From Elephas maximus indicus (Eukaryota; Chordata; Mammalia; Proboscidea; Elephantidae), in contig NW_026060238.1 of the NCBI RefSeq assembly GCF_024166365.1, positions 62,001 to 126,000 of the forward strand: DNA of 64,000 bases, read 5' to 3'. How positions within the stretch are numbered: position 1 is the first letter of the stretch; each line of letters opens with the position of its first letter. A program made the translations under genes and the position numbers. This document shows, one piece after another, positions 38,701-51,181 of the stretch. Under the pieces are notes generated by a model. That model saw only the letters and a program-made list of their open reading frames with translations, did not search any database and had not been told where the DNA came from.

Positions 38701-39221
38701 TCTATGAAGAAAACATTCTGCATCCCACTTCGGAGAGTGACGTCTGGGGTCTTAAACGGTAGCAAGCGGCCATCTAAGATGCATCAATGGGTCTCAACCC
38801 ACCTGGAGCAAAGGAGAATGAACACCAAAGACACAAGGTAACTAGGAGCCCAAGAGACAGAAAGGGCCATATAAACCAGAGACTACATAGGTCCTCAGAA
38901 CAGAAGACCTAGATGGTGCCCGGCTACAACCAGTGACTGCCCTGACAGAGAACACAACAGAGAACCCCTAAAGGAGTGGGAGAGCAGTGGGATGCAGACC
39001 CCAAATTCTCATAAAAAGACCAGACTTAGCGGTCTGATTGAGACTAGAAGGACCACAGAGGTCCTGGTCCCCAAACCTTCTGTCAACCCAAGACAGGAAC
39101 CATTCCCAAAGCCAGCTCTTCAGACAGGGATTGGACTGCACAATGGGATAGAAAATGATACTGGTGAGGAGTGAGCTTCTTGGATCAAGTCGACACATGA
39201 GGCTATGTGGGCAGCTCCATA
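38701..39221 (+). mobile_element. Older L1 3'UTR fragment
   Basis: It aligns with 37985-38480 of the L1 immediately before it, from GAAAACATTCTGCATCCCACTT onward, but with many differences (for example TTCGGAGAGTGACG against TTTGAAATGTGGCG). It is therefore a separate, older copy, not a simple duplication. It lacks both its 5' part and its poly-A end and is cut at about 39221 by plus-phase heptamer satellite. Confidence 0.88.
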
Positions 39222-42200
39222 TGCTGTATCGTATATTCTTCTATATTGTATATTCTGTTTTTTACATTCTACATTCTATAGTCCTTAATCTTCTGTATTC
39301 TATAATGTATATTCTCTATATTATGTATTTTTTTATTTTGTATTCTGTATTCTACATTACACGTTTTAAATTCTTTATTTTCTCTATTCCATTGTCTGTA
39401 TTTTGCTCTATATTTTCCTATGTTCTGTATTCTGTTTTTCAGTTTTCTATATTCTTCTATAATTATACTCTACATTCTCCTATTGTCCATATTCCATATT
39501 CTTCTATACTCTATATTCTTTTTTCTTTTATATTCTGTATTGTATTTTCTATGTTCTATGTTCTTCTATATACTGTATTCCTCTATATTCTATGTTCTAC
39601 GTTCTAAATTCTTCTAAATTCTATACTCTGTATTTTATATTCTACATTCTAAATTCTTCTATTTCTATATTCTTTTATATTCTCTTTCTATATTTTTACA
39701 TATTCTAGGTTCTATATTCTATACTCTGTATTCTATATTCAAAGTTCTATGTTCTATATTCTTTATTTTTATATATACTATATTTTTCTGTGTGGTATAT
39801 TCTATGTTCCATATTCTATATTCTATATGCTATATTCTACATTCTGTATTCTTTTATATTTTACATTCCATAATTCTCTGTATTCTACAATCTGTATTGT
39901 ATAGTCTTTATTCTATATTTTATATTCTGTAGTCTACATTCTATATTCTAAATTCTGTATTTTATGTTCTTCAGTAATCTATATTCTTTCTTGTACAGTC
40001 TTCTACTGTGTACATTCTTCTATAATGTATATCCTGTATTCTTCTGTATTCTATATCCTAATTCTTCTATATTCTCTATTCCATATTCTGTATTCTTCAG
40101 TATTCTGTATTCTACATTCTACCATATTCTTTTTCTTGTATTTTCCATACCCTTGTATATTCTGTATTCTTCTATATTCCGTATTCTATGTTCTCCTATA
40201 TTCTATATTTTACATTGTGCATTCTATATTCCATTATTTTCTATATTGTATGATTTATAATCTTCTATATTCTATACTTTCCTGTATTCTTCGTTGTACA
40301 TTTTGCATTGTATAATCTGTAGTCTAGATTGTACATTTTATATTCTTCTGCATTCTGTATTCTAAATTTATATTCTATTTTCTTCTATATCCTGTATCCT
40401 TTATGCTATATTCTTCTATAATGTATATTCTATATTCTTCTTTATTCCAAATCCTCTATACACTATATTGTTCTGTTTACAAAGTTCTTTTATATTCTGT
40501 ATTCTATCTTCAGTGTTCTATGTTCCATATTCTATATTTTAAATTCTCTATATTCTATAATCTATGTTCTATATTCTATATTTTTGTATATTCTATATTT
40601 TGTATTCTATATTTGATGTTCTATATTTTACGTTTTCCACATACACGATTCTATATTCTATATTTCATATTCCATATTCTACATTCCGCAATGTATATTT
40701 TAATTTCTTCCATATTCTATGCTCTGTATTCTATATTCTACATTCTAAATTCTTCCATATACTTCTATTCTATTTTTCTATATACTATATTTTTCTGTAT
40801 TCTCTATTCCATATTCTATATTCTTCCTTCTATATTCTACTATATTCTGTATTTTAAATTCTATATTCCATTATTTTCTATGTTCTATAATCTATATCCT
40901 TCTATATTCTGTGTTCTTTATCCTTTATTTTATATTCTATATTTTGTATTCTACATTCTATATTTTTCTACACAATTTTCTGTATTCTGTATTCTTCATT
41001 CTTTAGTCTATATTCTTCTATAGTCTGTACCATATATTTTTCTATATTGTAAATTCTGTGTTTTACATTCTACATTCCATAATCTTCTATATTGTATAAT
41101 GTATATTATCTATATTATGTATTTTTATTCTATATTTTATATTCTGTGTTCTACATTCTGTATTCTAAATTCTATACTTTCTATATTCCATTGTCTGTAT
41201 TCTATATTCCATATTGTTTTCTATATTCTATATTTTTTATAATTTTCTGTATTCTATATTCCGTATTGCATATTCTGTAAACTATATTCTGCATTCTATA
41301 TTTTCTTATATTCCATCTTCTATATTTAATTATATATTCTATATTCCAGAATATTCTATATTCTATAATCTATATTCTTCTGTATTCTATGTTCTTTATT
41401 TTACTTTGTACCTACTGTATTCTACATTGTATATTTAAGTCTATTCTATATTTTTCTATATTCTCTATTCCATACTCTGTATTCTATATTCCATATTTGA
41501 TGTTCTATAATCTATATTTTTTATATCCTATATTCTTTTGTATTCTACATTCTATATTCCATATGCTATAGTCTACATTCTGCATTTTATATTCTTCTAT
41601 GTTCTGTATTTTATGCTTTTCTACATTCTTATTCTACATTCTATATTCTTCTGTTATAATCTATATTCTTCTTCCTGCTATATTCCATATTGTACATTCT
41701 AAATTCTATATTCAATATTCTAGTCTACATGCTATATTCTAAATTTTTCAATATTCTTTATTCTTCTGTATTCCCTAGCCCATGTTCTATGTTCTCCATT
41801 CTACATTCCATTTTCTTCTATATTCTACATTTTATATTCTAAATTTTTTCTGAATTCTATATTTTTATGTATATTCTACCTTCTAATCTCTATATTCTAT
41901 ATTCTTCTGTAATCTAATATTCTTATATTCTCTATTCTACATTCTATATTTTGTCATCTGTATTTTTCCACTTTATTCTCTATTCTTTGATACTTTATAT
42001 CCTATACACTATATTCCCTATTTGTCAATATTCTATTTTCTTCTACATTCTATCTTCTATATTCTGTAGTCTGTCATCTACATTCTTTATTCTTCTATAT
42101 TCTGCATTCTATACATCTTCGAAATTTATGCTGTATATTTTCCTATATTCTGTATTCTATATTTTTCAATATTCTATATTCTTCTATAATTATATTCTAC

Positions 42201-42748
42201 ATTCTCCTATTTTCCATATTCCATATTCTTCTATACTCTATATTTTTCTATATTCTTTTTTCTTTTTATACTGTATTGTATCTTCTATGTAGTATGTTCT
42301 CCTATATACTATATTCCTCTATATTCTATAGTCCATATTCTATATTCTACGTTCTAAATTCTTCTATATTCTATACTCTACATTCTACATTCTATATTCT
42401 TTTATATTCTATTTCTATATTCTTCCATAATCTAGGTTCTATATTCCATTCTCCGTATTTTGTATTGTATATTTAAAGTTCTATGTTCTATATTCTTTAT
42501 CTTTCTATATACTGTTTTTCTGTATGGTATATTCTATATCCTGTATTCTACATTCTGTATTCTTCTATATTATGCATTCTATATTCTTCTATATTTTACA
42601 TTCTACATTCCACAACTTTCTATATTCTATAATCTGTAATCAATACTCTTCATTTTATATTTTATATTCTGTATTCTACATTCTATTTTCTATATTCCAA
42701 ATTCTGTATTCTATGTTCTTCTATAATCTATATTTTGTATTGTATAGT
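39222..42748 (+). repeat. Heptamer satellite array, plus phase
   Basis: TATATTC-type units follow the L1 fragment, with the marker TATTGCATATTCTG at 41268 in the same local context as at 14241 and 17728. It ends at 42748 (GTATTGTATAGTCC) against the CpG-bearing satellite. Confidence 0.94.
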
Positions 42749-44248
42749 CCTATAACGTAGCCCGCATGCACGAACAGGCCCGAATAGCGGAGCCCCGCAG
42801 GTAATGCGAAGCCGAAAGGAGAGTCCCATAGGCAAGAATAGTCTCGAAAGGGGAGCCCCGCAGGCATGAATAGGCCAGAACAGAGAGTCCCACAGGCAAG
42901 AATAGGCCCAAACTGAGAATACCGCCAGCAAGACTATCCCCTAATAGAGAAGCCCCACAGGCAAGAACAGGCCCAAATAGCGTAGCCCCACACGCAGGAA
43001 AAGGCCTGAATAACGGAGCTCCACAGGCACGAAGAGGCCCAAATAGAGGAGCTCTGCAGACAAGAGGAAGCCTGAAAGAAGAGCCCCGCAGGCAAGAATA
43101 GTCCCGAACTGGGACTCACGCATGCAAGAATAGGCCTGAACAGAGTCATGCAGGCAAGAATAGGCCCGAATTGGAGCCCGGCAGGCAAGAAAAGGCCCTT
43201 ACACAGTCCCACGGGCAAGAATAGGCCCAAACAGAGTCCTGCAGGCAAGAATAGACCCGAACGGAGAGTTCCGCAGGCTAGAACAGGCCCGAACGGAGAG
43301 TCCAGAAGGCGACAATAGGCCCATACAGGAGTCCCGCAGGCGAGAATAAGCCCGAACAGAGATTCCCACAGGCCAGAATAGAGGAGCCCTGTAGGCAAGA
43401 ATAGGCCCAAACAGGGTCCCGCAGGCAAAAATAGACCTGAATGGAGAGTCCCGCAGGAAAGAATAGGCCCAAAGGGAGAGTCCCGCAGGCGAGAATAAGC
43501 CCGAAAGGAGATTCCCACAGGGGAGAACAGGCCCGAAAGGAGAGTCTGGCAGCCGAGAAAAGGCCCGAATGGAGAGTCCCGAAGGAGACAGTAGGCCCAT
43601 ATGGAGAGTCCCGCAGGTGAGAATAAGCCCGAACTGAGATTCCCACAGGCCAGAATAGAGGAGCCCTGTAGGCAAGAATAGGCCTGAACAGGGTTCCGCA
43701 GGCAAAAATAGACCTGAACGGAGAGTCCAGCAGGAAAGAATAGGCCAGAACGGAGATTCCTGTAGCCAAGAATAGGCCCGAACAGAGTCCGGAAGGCAAG
43801 AATAGGCCTGAATAGCGGAGCCCTGCACGCACAAACAGGCCTGAATAACGGAGGCCCGCAGGCTCAAACAGGCCTCAATAAAGGAGCTCCGTAGGCACGA
43901 ACAGGCCCGAATAGAAGAGCCCCGCAGGCAAGAGGAGGAACGAAAGGATGCTCCCGCAGGCAAGATTAGGCCTGAAGAGAGAGTTCCGCGGTAAGAATAG
44001 TCCCAAACGGAGAGTCCTGCAGGCAAGAATAAGCCCAAATGGAGAGTCCCGCAGGCAAGAATAGATCGAAATGAATGAGCCCGCAGGCAAGAATAGGACC
44101 GAACAGTGTCCCACAGGCACGAATGGGAGCAAACAGAAGGTCCCGCAGGCGACAATGGGCCCGAACGGAGAGTCCCACAGGAAAGAAGAGGCCCGAACAG
44201 AGTCCTGCAGGAAGAATAGTCCTGAATGGAGAGTCCCACAGGCAAGAA
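42749..44248 (-). repeat. CpG-bearing 30-32-bp satellite
   Basis: About 48 tandem units on the pattern GCAGGCAAGAATAGG, then CCCGAACGGAGAGTCCC (32 bp), with a 30-bp form lacking two bases (CAGAGTCCC). A larger unit of 277 bp, about nine monomers, is visible: the GGCCAGAATAGAGGAGCCC landmark is at 43371 and again at 43648, with matching flanks. On the minus strand each unit contains CCTATTCTTGCC, so it shares the TATTC core of the two other arrays. The array runs directly into minus-phase heptamers at GGCAAGAATATAGAATG (44238-44255). The strand is given by the TATTC core. Long minus-strand frames arise from the periodicity. Confidence 0.92.
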
Positions 44249-45132
44249 TATAGAATGTTGAATACAGTATAAAGAATATGGAGTATAGAATACACAAAAA
44301 TATAGTATATGTAAATATATAGAAAATAGAAGATTGATTATAGAAAAACATAGAATATAGAAAATTTCAAATGTTTAATATACGATGTAGAATACAGAAG
44401 ATTTTAAAATGTAGACTATACATTAGGGAATATAGAATACAGGAGAATACAGTGTAGAGAAAAATACAGAATATAGAACATAGAACATCGAATAGAGTAG
44501 AGAGTATGGTATATAGAATATAGGAAAATATAGAATATAGAAGAAAATAGAATTTAGAATGTGGAATATAGCATATAGAAGAATTTAGAATATAGAATAT
44601 GGAATATAGAAGGAAATAGTACGTAGAAGAAAACTGAACATAGAACACAGAACACAGAAGATAGAATACAGAATGTAAAAGAGTATAGAAAATAGAATAT
44701 AAAATATACTAGAATATGGAATACAGAAGAATATAAGCAAGAATATAGATTATAGAATATACATTACAGAAGAATATAGAATACAGAGTATAGAAGAATA
44801 TTGAATATAAATTTAGAATATAGAAGAATATAGAATAAAGAAGGCTATAGAAAATACAAAAAAAAGAATATAGTAGAATGTAGAATACACAATATGGGAG
44901 AATAGAGAATATAGAAGAATTAGAATATAGAATACAGAAGAATATAGACTATACATTATAGAAGAATATACACACTAGAAGACTACAATACAGAATATAG
45001 ATTATACAAGAACATGTAATACAGAATTTAGAATATAGAAAGTAGAATCTAAAACATAGAATAAAGACTATAGAATACAGATTATAGAATATAGAAAATT
45101 ATGGAATGTAGAATGTAAAATATAGAATACAC
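44249..45132 (-). repeat. Heptamer satellite array, minus phase
   Basis: GAATATA-type heptamers continue from the CpG-bearing satellite and flip to plus phase at about 45132 ('aatatagaatacactatattc'). Confidence 0.93.
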
Positions 45133-47975
45133 TATATTCTTCTATTTTCAAAGTTCTTTTGTATTCTGTATTCTATCTTCATTGTTCTGTGTTCCATATT
45201 CTATATTTTAAATTCTCTATATTCTATATTTTTGTATATTCTATATCCCATACTCTGTATTCTATATTCTATATTTTTCTACACACAATATTCTTCTATA
45301 TTCCATATTCTATATTCTACATTGTATATTTTAAATTCTTCCATATTCTATGTTCTGTATTCTGTATTCTACATTCTAAATTCTTTATTCTATGTTCTTC
45401 CATATTCTATATTTTTCTATATACTATAATTGTCTGTATTCTACATTCCATATTCTACATTCTTCCTTCTATATTCTATATTATTCTATATTCTGAATTC
45501 TATATTCTTCTATATTGTAGATTCTGTATTTTACATTCTATATTCTATATTCCATTATTTCTATATTCTATAATCTATATTCTGTGTTCTTTATGCTTTA
45601 TTTCATATTCTGTATTTTGTATTCTACGTTGTATGTTCTTCTATATTCTATTTTTTTCTATATTCTATATTCGAGACTCTGTGTTCTATAGTCAATGTTC
45701 TTTTTCTATATTCTATATTTTTCTGTATAATTTTCTGTATTCTATATTCTACATTCTATACTCTACTCTTCTATAGTCTGTATCATATATTGTTCTATAT
45801 TGTATATTCTGTATTTCACATTCTACATTCTATATTCCATAATCTATGTTCTATAATGTATATTCTCTATATTATGTATTTTTTATTCTATATTTTACAT
45901 TCTGTATTCTAAATTCTATATTTTTCTATATTCCATTGTCTGTATTCTATATTCAATGCTTTTTCTATAGTCTATATTTTTTGTAATTTTCAGTATTCTA
46001 TATTCCATATTGCATATTCTGTAAACTATATTCTACATTCTATATTCTCTTATATTCCATCTTCTATATTCTATATTCCAGAATCTTCTATATTCTGTAA
46101 TGTATATTCTTCTATATTCTTTTTTCTTTATTCTATATTTTATATTCTATATTCTGTATTGTACTTTGTACATACTCTATTCTATATTCTATATTTATCT
46201 CTATTCTATACTTTTCTATATTCTCTATTAATACCCTGTATTGTATATTCCATATTCCAAATTCTTCTATATTCCATATTCCACATTCTAAATTCTATGT
46301 TCTTCTATATTCTATATTTTTCTATATCCTATATTCCATACTCTCTATTCTATATTCGATGTTGTATATTCTGTATTTTTCTCTATACTGTATTCTTCTG
46401 TATTCTTATTCTATATTCCATATTGTATATTCTATATTCTAACATCTTCTATATTCTACATTCTGTAGTCTATATTCTTCTATATTCTGTATTTTTCTCT
46501 ATTCTATGTTCTATGTTCAATCTTCCATTTTCTATATTTTTACATATACTGTATTTTTGTGTATCCTATATCCATATTCTTGATACTATATTCAACACTC
46601 TATGTTCTTCTACATTCCGTATTCCATATTCTCCTACATTCTATATTTTACATTCTACATTCCATAATCTTCTGTATTGTATAATTTATAATCTTCTATA
46701 TTCTGTAATCTATATTCTCCTATATTCTTCATTCTATACTTTGCATTCTGTAATCTGTATTCTACCTTGTACATTTTATATTCTTCTGTATGCTATATTC
46801 TAAACATATTTTTCTGTATTCTGTTATCTATGCTATATTCTTCTATAATGTATATTCTATATCCTTATTTATTCGAAATTCTCTATACACTATATTCTTC
46901 TATTTTCAAAGTTCTTTTATATTCTGTATTCTACCTTCAGTGTTCTATGTTCCGTATTCTATATTTGAAATTCTTTGCATTCTATAATCTATGTTCTTCT
47001 GTATTCTATATTTTTCTATATTCTATATTCCATACTCTATTCTATATTCGATGTTCTATATTTTTCTACATACAATATTCCTCTATATTCTATATTACCC
47101 ATTTCATATTCCATATTCTACTTTCTGCATTGTATGTTTTAAATTCATCCATATTCTATGTTCTGTATTCTATATTCTTCTATGTTCTATATTTTTCTAC
47201 ATACTATATTTTTCTGTATTCTATATTCCATATTCTTCATTCTTCCTTCTATATTCTATATTCGTCTATATTCTGTATTCTATATTCTTCTATACTGTAT
47301 GTTCTGCATTTTATATTCTATATTCCATTATCTTCTATATTCTTTAATCTATATTCTTCTATATTCTGTGTTCTTTATGCTTTATTTCATATTCTATATT
47401 TTGTACTCTACATTCTATATTCTCTGTTCTATATTCTTCTATATTCTATATTCCATAATCTGTGTTGCATATTCAGTGTTCTTTTTCTATACTGTATACT
47501 TTTCTATATAATTTTCTGTATTCTATATTCTACTTTCTATACTCTATATTCTTCCAGAGTCTGTATCATATATTCTTCTATATTGTATATTCTGTATTTT
47601 GCATTCTACATTCTGTAATCTTTTATATTCTGTAATGTTTATTCTCTATGTTATGTATTTTTATTCTATGTTTTATATTCTATATTCTATATTTTTCTAT
47701 AATCTATATATTTTATAATTTTCTGTATTCTGTATTCTGTATTCCATATTGCATATTCTGTATACTATATTCTGCATTCTATATTCTCTTATATTCCATC
47801 TCCTATATTCTATATTTAATTCTACATTCTATATTCCAGAATCTTCTATATTCTATAATCTATATTCCTCTATATTCTATGTTTTATATTCTATATTTTA
47901 CATTCTGAATTCTACTTTGTACATACTCTATTCTATAGTCCATATTTATCTCTATTCTATATTTTTCTATATTCT
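45133..47975 (+). repeat. Heptamer satellite array, plus phase, right edge
   Basis: TATATTC-type units with the GCATATTCTG marker at 46012 and 47751. The last 270 bp (47692-47963) are the partner of the inverted block at 13700-13934. The array ends at about 47975, where 'attctctagag' joins an L1 3' part with a few bases of shared sequence at the joint. Confidence 0.94.
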
Positions 47976-49254
47976 CTAGAGAAATAAGAGCCTTCACACC
48001 AAGAGATATAGGCACCCTCGTGTTTATTGCAGCTCTGTTTACAATAGAGAAAGCTGGAAGCAACCTAGGTGTCCATCAACGGACGAATGGTTAAATAAAT
48101 TGTGGTCTATTCACACAATGGAATACTACGCATCGACAAAGAACAGTGATGAATCTGTGAAACGTTTCATAACACGGAGGAACCTGGAAGGCATTATGCT
48201 GAGTGAACTTAGACAGAAGCAAAAGGACAAATATTGTATAAGACCACTAGTATAAGATCTTGAGAAATAGTATAAACTGAGAAGAACACATACTTTTGTG
48301 GTTACGAGGGAGGGGCGGAGGGAGGGAGAGGGTTTTTTACTGAGTAATTAGTAGATAAGAACTGCTTTAGGTGAAGGGAAGGACAATACTCAATACATGG
48401 AAGATCAGCTCCACTGGACTGGACCCAAAGCAAAGAAGTTTCCGGGATAATCTGAAAGCTTCAAAGGTCAGCGGAGGAAGGGCGGGGGTTCGGGGACCAC
48501 GGTTTAAGGGGACTTCTAAGTCAATTGGCAAAATAATTCTATTATGAAAACATTCTGCATCCCACTTTGAAATGTGGCGTCTGGGGTCTTAAATGCTAAC
48601 AAGCGGACATCTAAGATGCATCCATTGATCTCAAACCACCTGGATCAAGGAGAATGAAGAACACCAAGGTCACACGAGAACTAAGAGCCCAAGAGACAGA
48701 AAGGACCACATGAACCAGAGACCTATATCATCCTGAGACCAGAAGAACTAGTTGGTGCCCGGCCACAACCGATGATTGCCCTGACAGGGAGCACAGGAGA
48801 GAACCCCTGAGGGAGCAGGAGATCAGTGAGATGCAGACCGAAAATTCTCATAAAAAGACCAGACTTAACGGTCTGACTGAGACTAGAGGAATCCCGGCGG
48901 TCATGGTCCCCAAATCTTCTGTTGGCCCAGGACAGGAACCACTCCCGAAGACAACTCATCAGACATGAAAGGGACTGGACAGTGGGTAGGTGAGAGATGT
49001 TGATGAAGAGTGAGCTAATTATATCAAGTGGTCACTTGAGACTGTGTTGGCATCTCTCCTGTCTGGAGGGGGGATGGGAGGATAGAGAGAGTTGGAAGCT
49101 GGCAAAATTGTCACGAAAGGAGATCCTGGAAAGGCTGACTCATTAGGGGGAGAGCAAGTGGGAGTACAGAGTAAGGTGTATATAAACTTATATGTGACAG
49201 TCTGACTTGATTTTTAAACGTTCACTTGAAGCTCAATAAAAGTTAATTAAAAAA
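47976..49254 (+). mobile_element. L1 3' end (last part of ORF2 and 3'UTR)
   Basis: It starts at the place equivalent to 37415 in the long L1 (AGAGCCTTCACACC) and continues collinearly through the ORF2 end, the G-rich tract and the 3'UTR to AATAAA and an A-run near 49235-49254. Here the ORF2 end reads D-E-W where the long L1 has a stop at 37525. The 5' side is satellite, the 3' side an ERVL relic, so there is no target duplication across the pair. Confidence 0.92.
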
Positions 49255-50657
49255 AAGAATAATAAGGAAGCTGTTTGATTGGTCCTGCTTTTGCTAGCCA
49301 CACTGGTGAATGAAAGAAATGGGCTCAAAGCTCAAGCACCACATAGAAGATCTGAAAGCTGCCACTAGTGCCCGGAAAGAAAACCATATTTCTTATAGTA
49401 ACAAGGCTAATGCTGCCAGAAATAAACTCAGATTCTTATCATAAGTGTGACTGAATTAAAACGCCAGCTGGATATCCAACCTCAAATGGTGTCTGAAGTT
49501 AAAGTGAGGGCACTGATTGGGAAGAAATGGGATCCTGAAACTTGGGATGAGGACATATGGGCAGATAGTCAGGAAGCGGGGGACAATGAACCTCCAATTT
49601 CCATTGAATCAATTTCCTAACAGAACCAGACCACTTACTCCTATCTGAAGAGATTCTCAAACTGCCTGCTAAAGCACTCTTCCCAGTAAAACAATTATCC
49701 CTTCAACCTCCATCTGATGAGATTATCCCAACTGTGCCTGAAGCGTCTTGTTTGAGTTACTCCTGGGGTGGCGTCTGGGGCATTGCCTGGGGCATCACCT
49801 TAGGCAGATGCCTTATAAGATGTGGCTGAATATCCCACTGCCAGAGCCCATTTTTGCTTCTAGTCCTATACCTAGACTTAAGTCCCAACAAGCCCCAAAA
49901 GCTGAACCATAAAGTATGACCCAGGAGAAGGTATGCTAAACTCCAAAAGAACTGCCTGATTTTTCTCATATATACATACAGAAACCTGGTGAATATGTGC
50001 GGGAATGGCTACTATGGGTGCGGGATAATGGTGCAAGCAACATAAAGGTGGATTAGTCTGAGTTTATTGATATAGGCCCAGGAAGCAAAGATTCTTCATT
50101 CAGTGTTTCAGCTTGAGAGGTTAGAAAAGGATCTTATAGTTTATTTGGCTGGTTTACTGAAGCATGTATTAAGTGGTGGCCTAAAATAAATCAAGTGGAA
50201 ATGGCAGATCTGCCATGGTATACTGTAGGAGAAGGTATCCAAAGGCTGAGGGAAAGTGGCATATTAGAAGGGATTTATTAGGCTGGACACACAGAACCAC
50301 ACACAGAGTGCCCAGAGGGCTCTCTTTTTAACATAGCGGTGAGGTACAAATTTGTGAAGCAAGCCCCAGCATTATTGAAGACTTCTGTGGTTGCTATTTT
50401 ATGTAGGTAAGAGTCCACAGTGAGAACTGCCTAACTGAATTAAGACACCTGACTGCAATGCAGTTGACTGGATCCCATGGTGGTAGCAGCCAAGTGGTGG
50501 CACTCAATCAACAAAGATAAGGTGGGTGTGGTTACCATAACAGACAGTAGAGTCAAAGCAGTAATCAGAATAGTCTGCTCGCATGGATTTAGGCATTGGC
50601 TACTTAGTCATAGTGTCCCTGGGAGTGAAAGAGCTGGGAAATGTACACCTCCTGGTA
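49255..50657 (+). pseudogene. ERVL-type gag relic of an endogenous retrovirus
   Basis: Stretches of this sequence read as the gag of ERVL-class endogenous retroviruses: best over about 49973-50290 and again at 50477-50650. In-frame stops (TAG near 50056, TGA near 50116) and frame changes show that it is long dead. No LTR of its own was recognised on the left; the left end lies at the L1 tail. The relic is cut at 50662 by a solo LTR and probably resumes at 51187. ERVL elements lack env and are old in all placental mammals. The assignment is by recognition, without a search. Confidence 0.7.
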
Positions 50658-50662
50658 CCTAG

Positions 50663-51181
50663 TGTCTTAGATATCTAGTGCTCCTGTAACAGAAATATCA
50701 CAAACGGATGACTTTAACAAAGAAAATTATTCCCTCACAGTCTAGGAGGGTATACGTTCAAATTCAGGGTGCCAACTCAGGGGAAGGCTTTTTCTCTTTG
50801 TCACTTCTAGGGGAAGGTCTTTGTCACCAATCTTCCCCTGGACAAGAAGGTTCTCAGCACAGGGATCCTAGGTCCAAAGGATGCACTGCTCCTGACACTA
50901 CTTTCTTGGTGGTACTGAGGTCCTCCTGTCTCTCTGCTCTTTTCTCTTTTATATCTCAAAAGAGATTGACTTAAAACACAACTTAATCTTGTAGATTGAG
51001 CCCTGCCTCCTTAACACAACTGCTTCAAATCCTCGCTCATTAACATCATACGGGTAGGATTTACAATACATTGGAGAATCACATCAGCTGACAAAATGGT
51101 GGGTAATCACACAATACTGGAAAGCATGGCCTAGTCAAGCTGATATATACATTTTTGGAAGACAGAATTTTATCTGTAACA
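50663..51181 (-). mobile_element. Solo LTR (MaLR type) with 5-bp target duplication
   Basis: The element starts TGTCTTAG and ends CTGTAACA, and is flanked by perfect 5-bp repeats cctag at 50658-50662 and 51182-51186. It is the best-preserved of the four related LTRs in the window (AGAAATATCACAAACGG, CTTGGTGGTACTGAGG, TATCTCAAAAGAGATTGACT). It inserted into the ERVL relic and is therefore younger. The TG...CA ends and the 5-bp duplication establish it as an LTR; the family name is inferred. Confidence 0.85.

Noticed and set aside
42934-44245. Minus-strand frames of 158-348 codons over the CpG-bearing satellite
   Set aside because: The 30-32-bp unit itself keeps frames open; overlapping frames give related repeated peptides. 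No domain or signal was found.
42749-44248. CRISPR-like look of regularly spaced ~30-bp repeats
   Set aside because: There are no unique spacers between units; the units abut directly, and the DNA is mammalian.
9129-47975. Telomeric or alpha-satellite DNA
   Set aside because: No TTAGGG arrays and no 171-bp unit or CENP-B box was seen.
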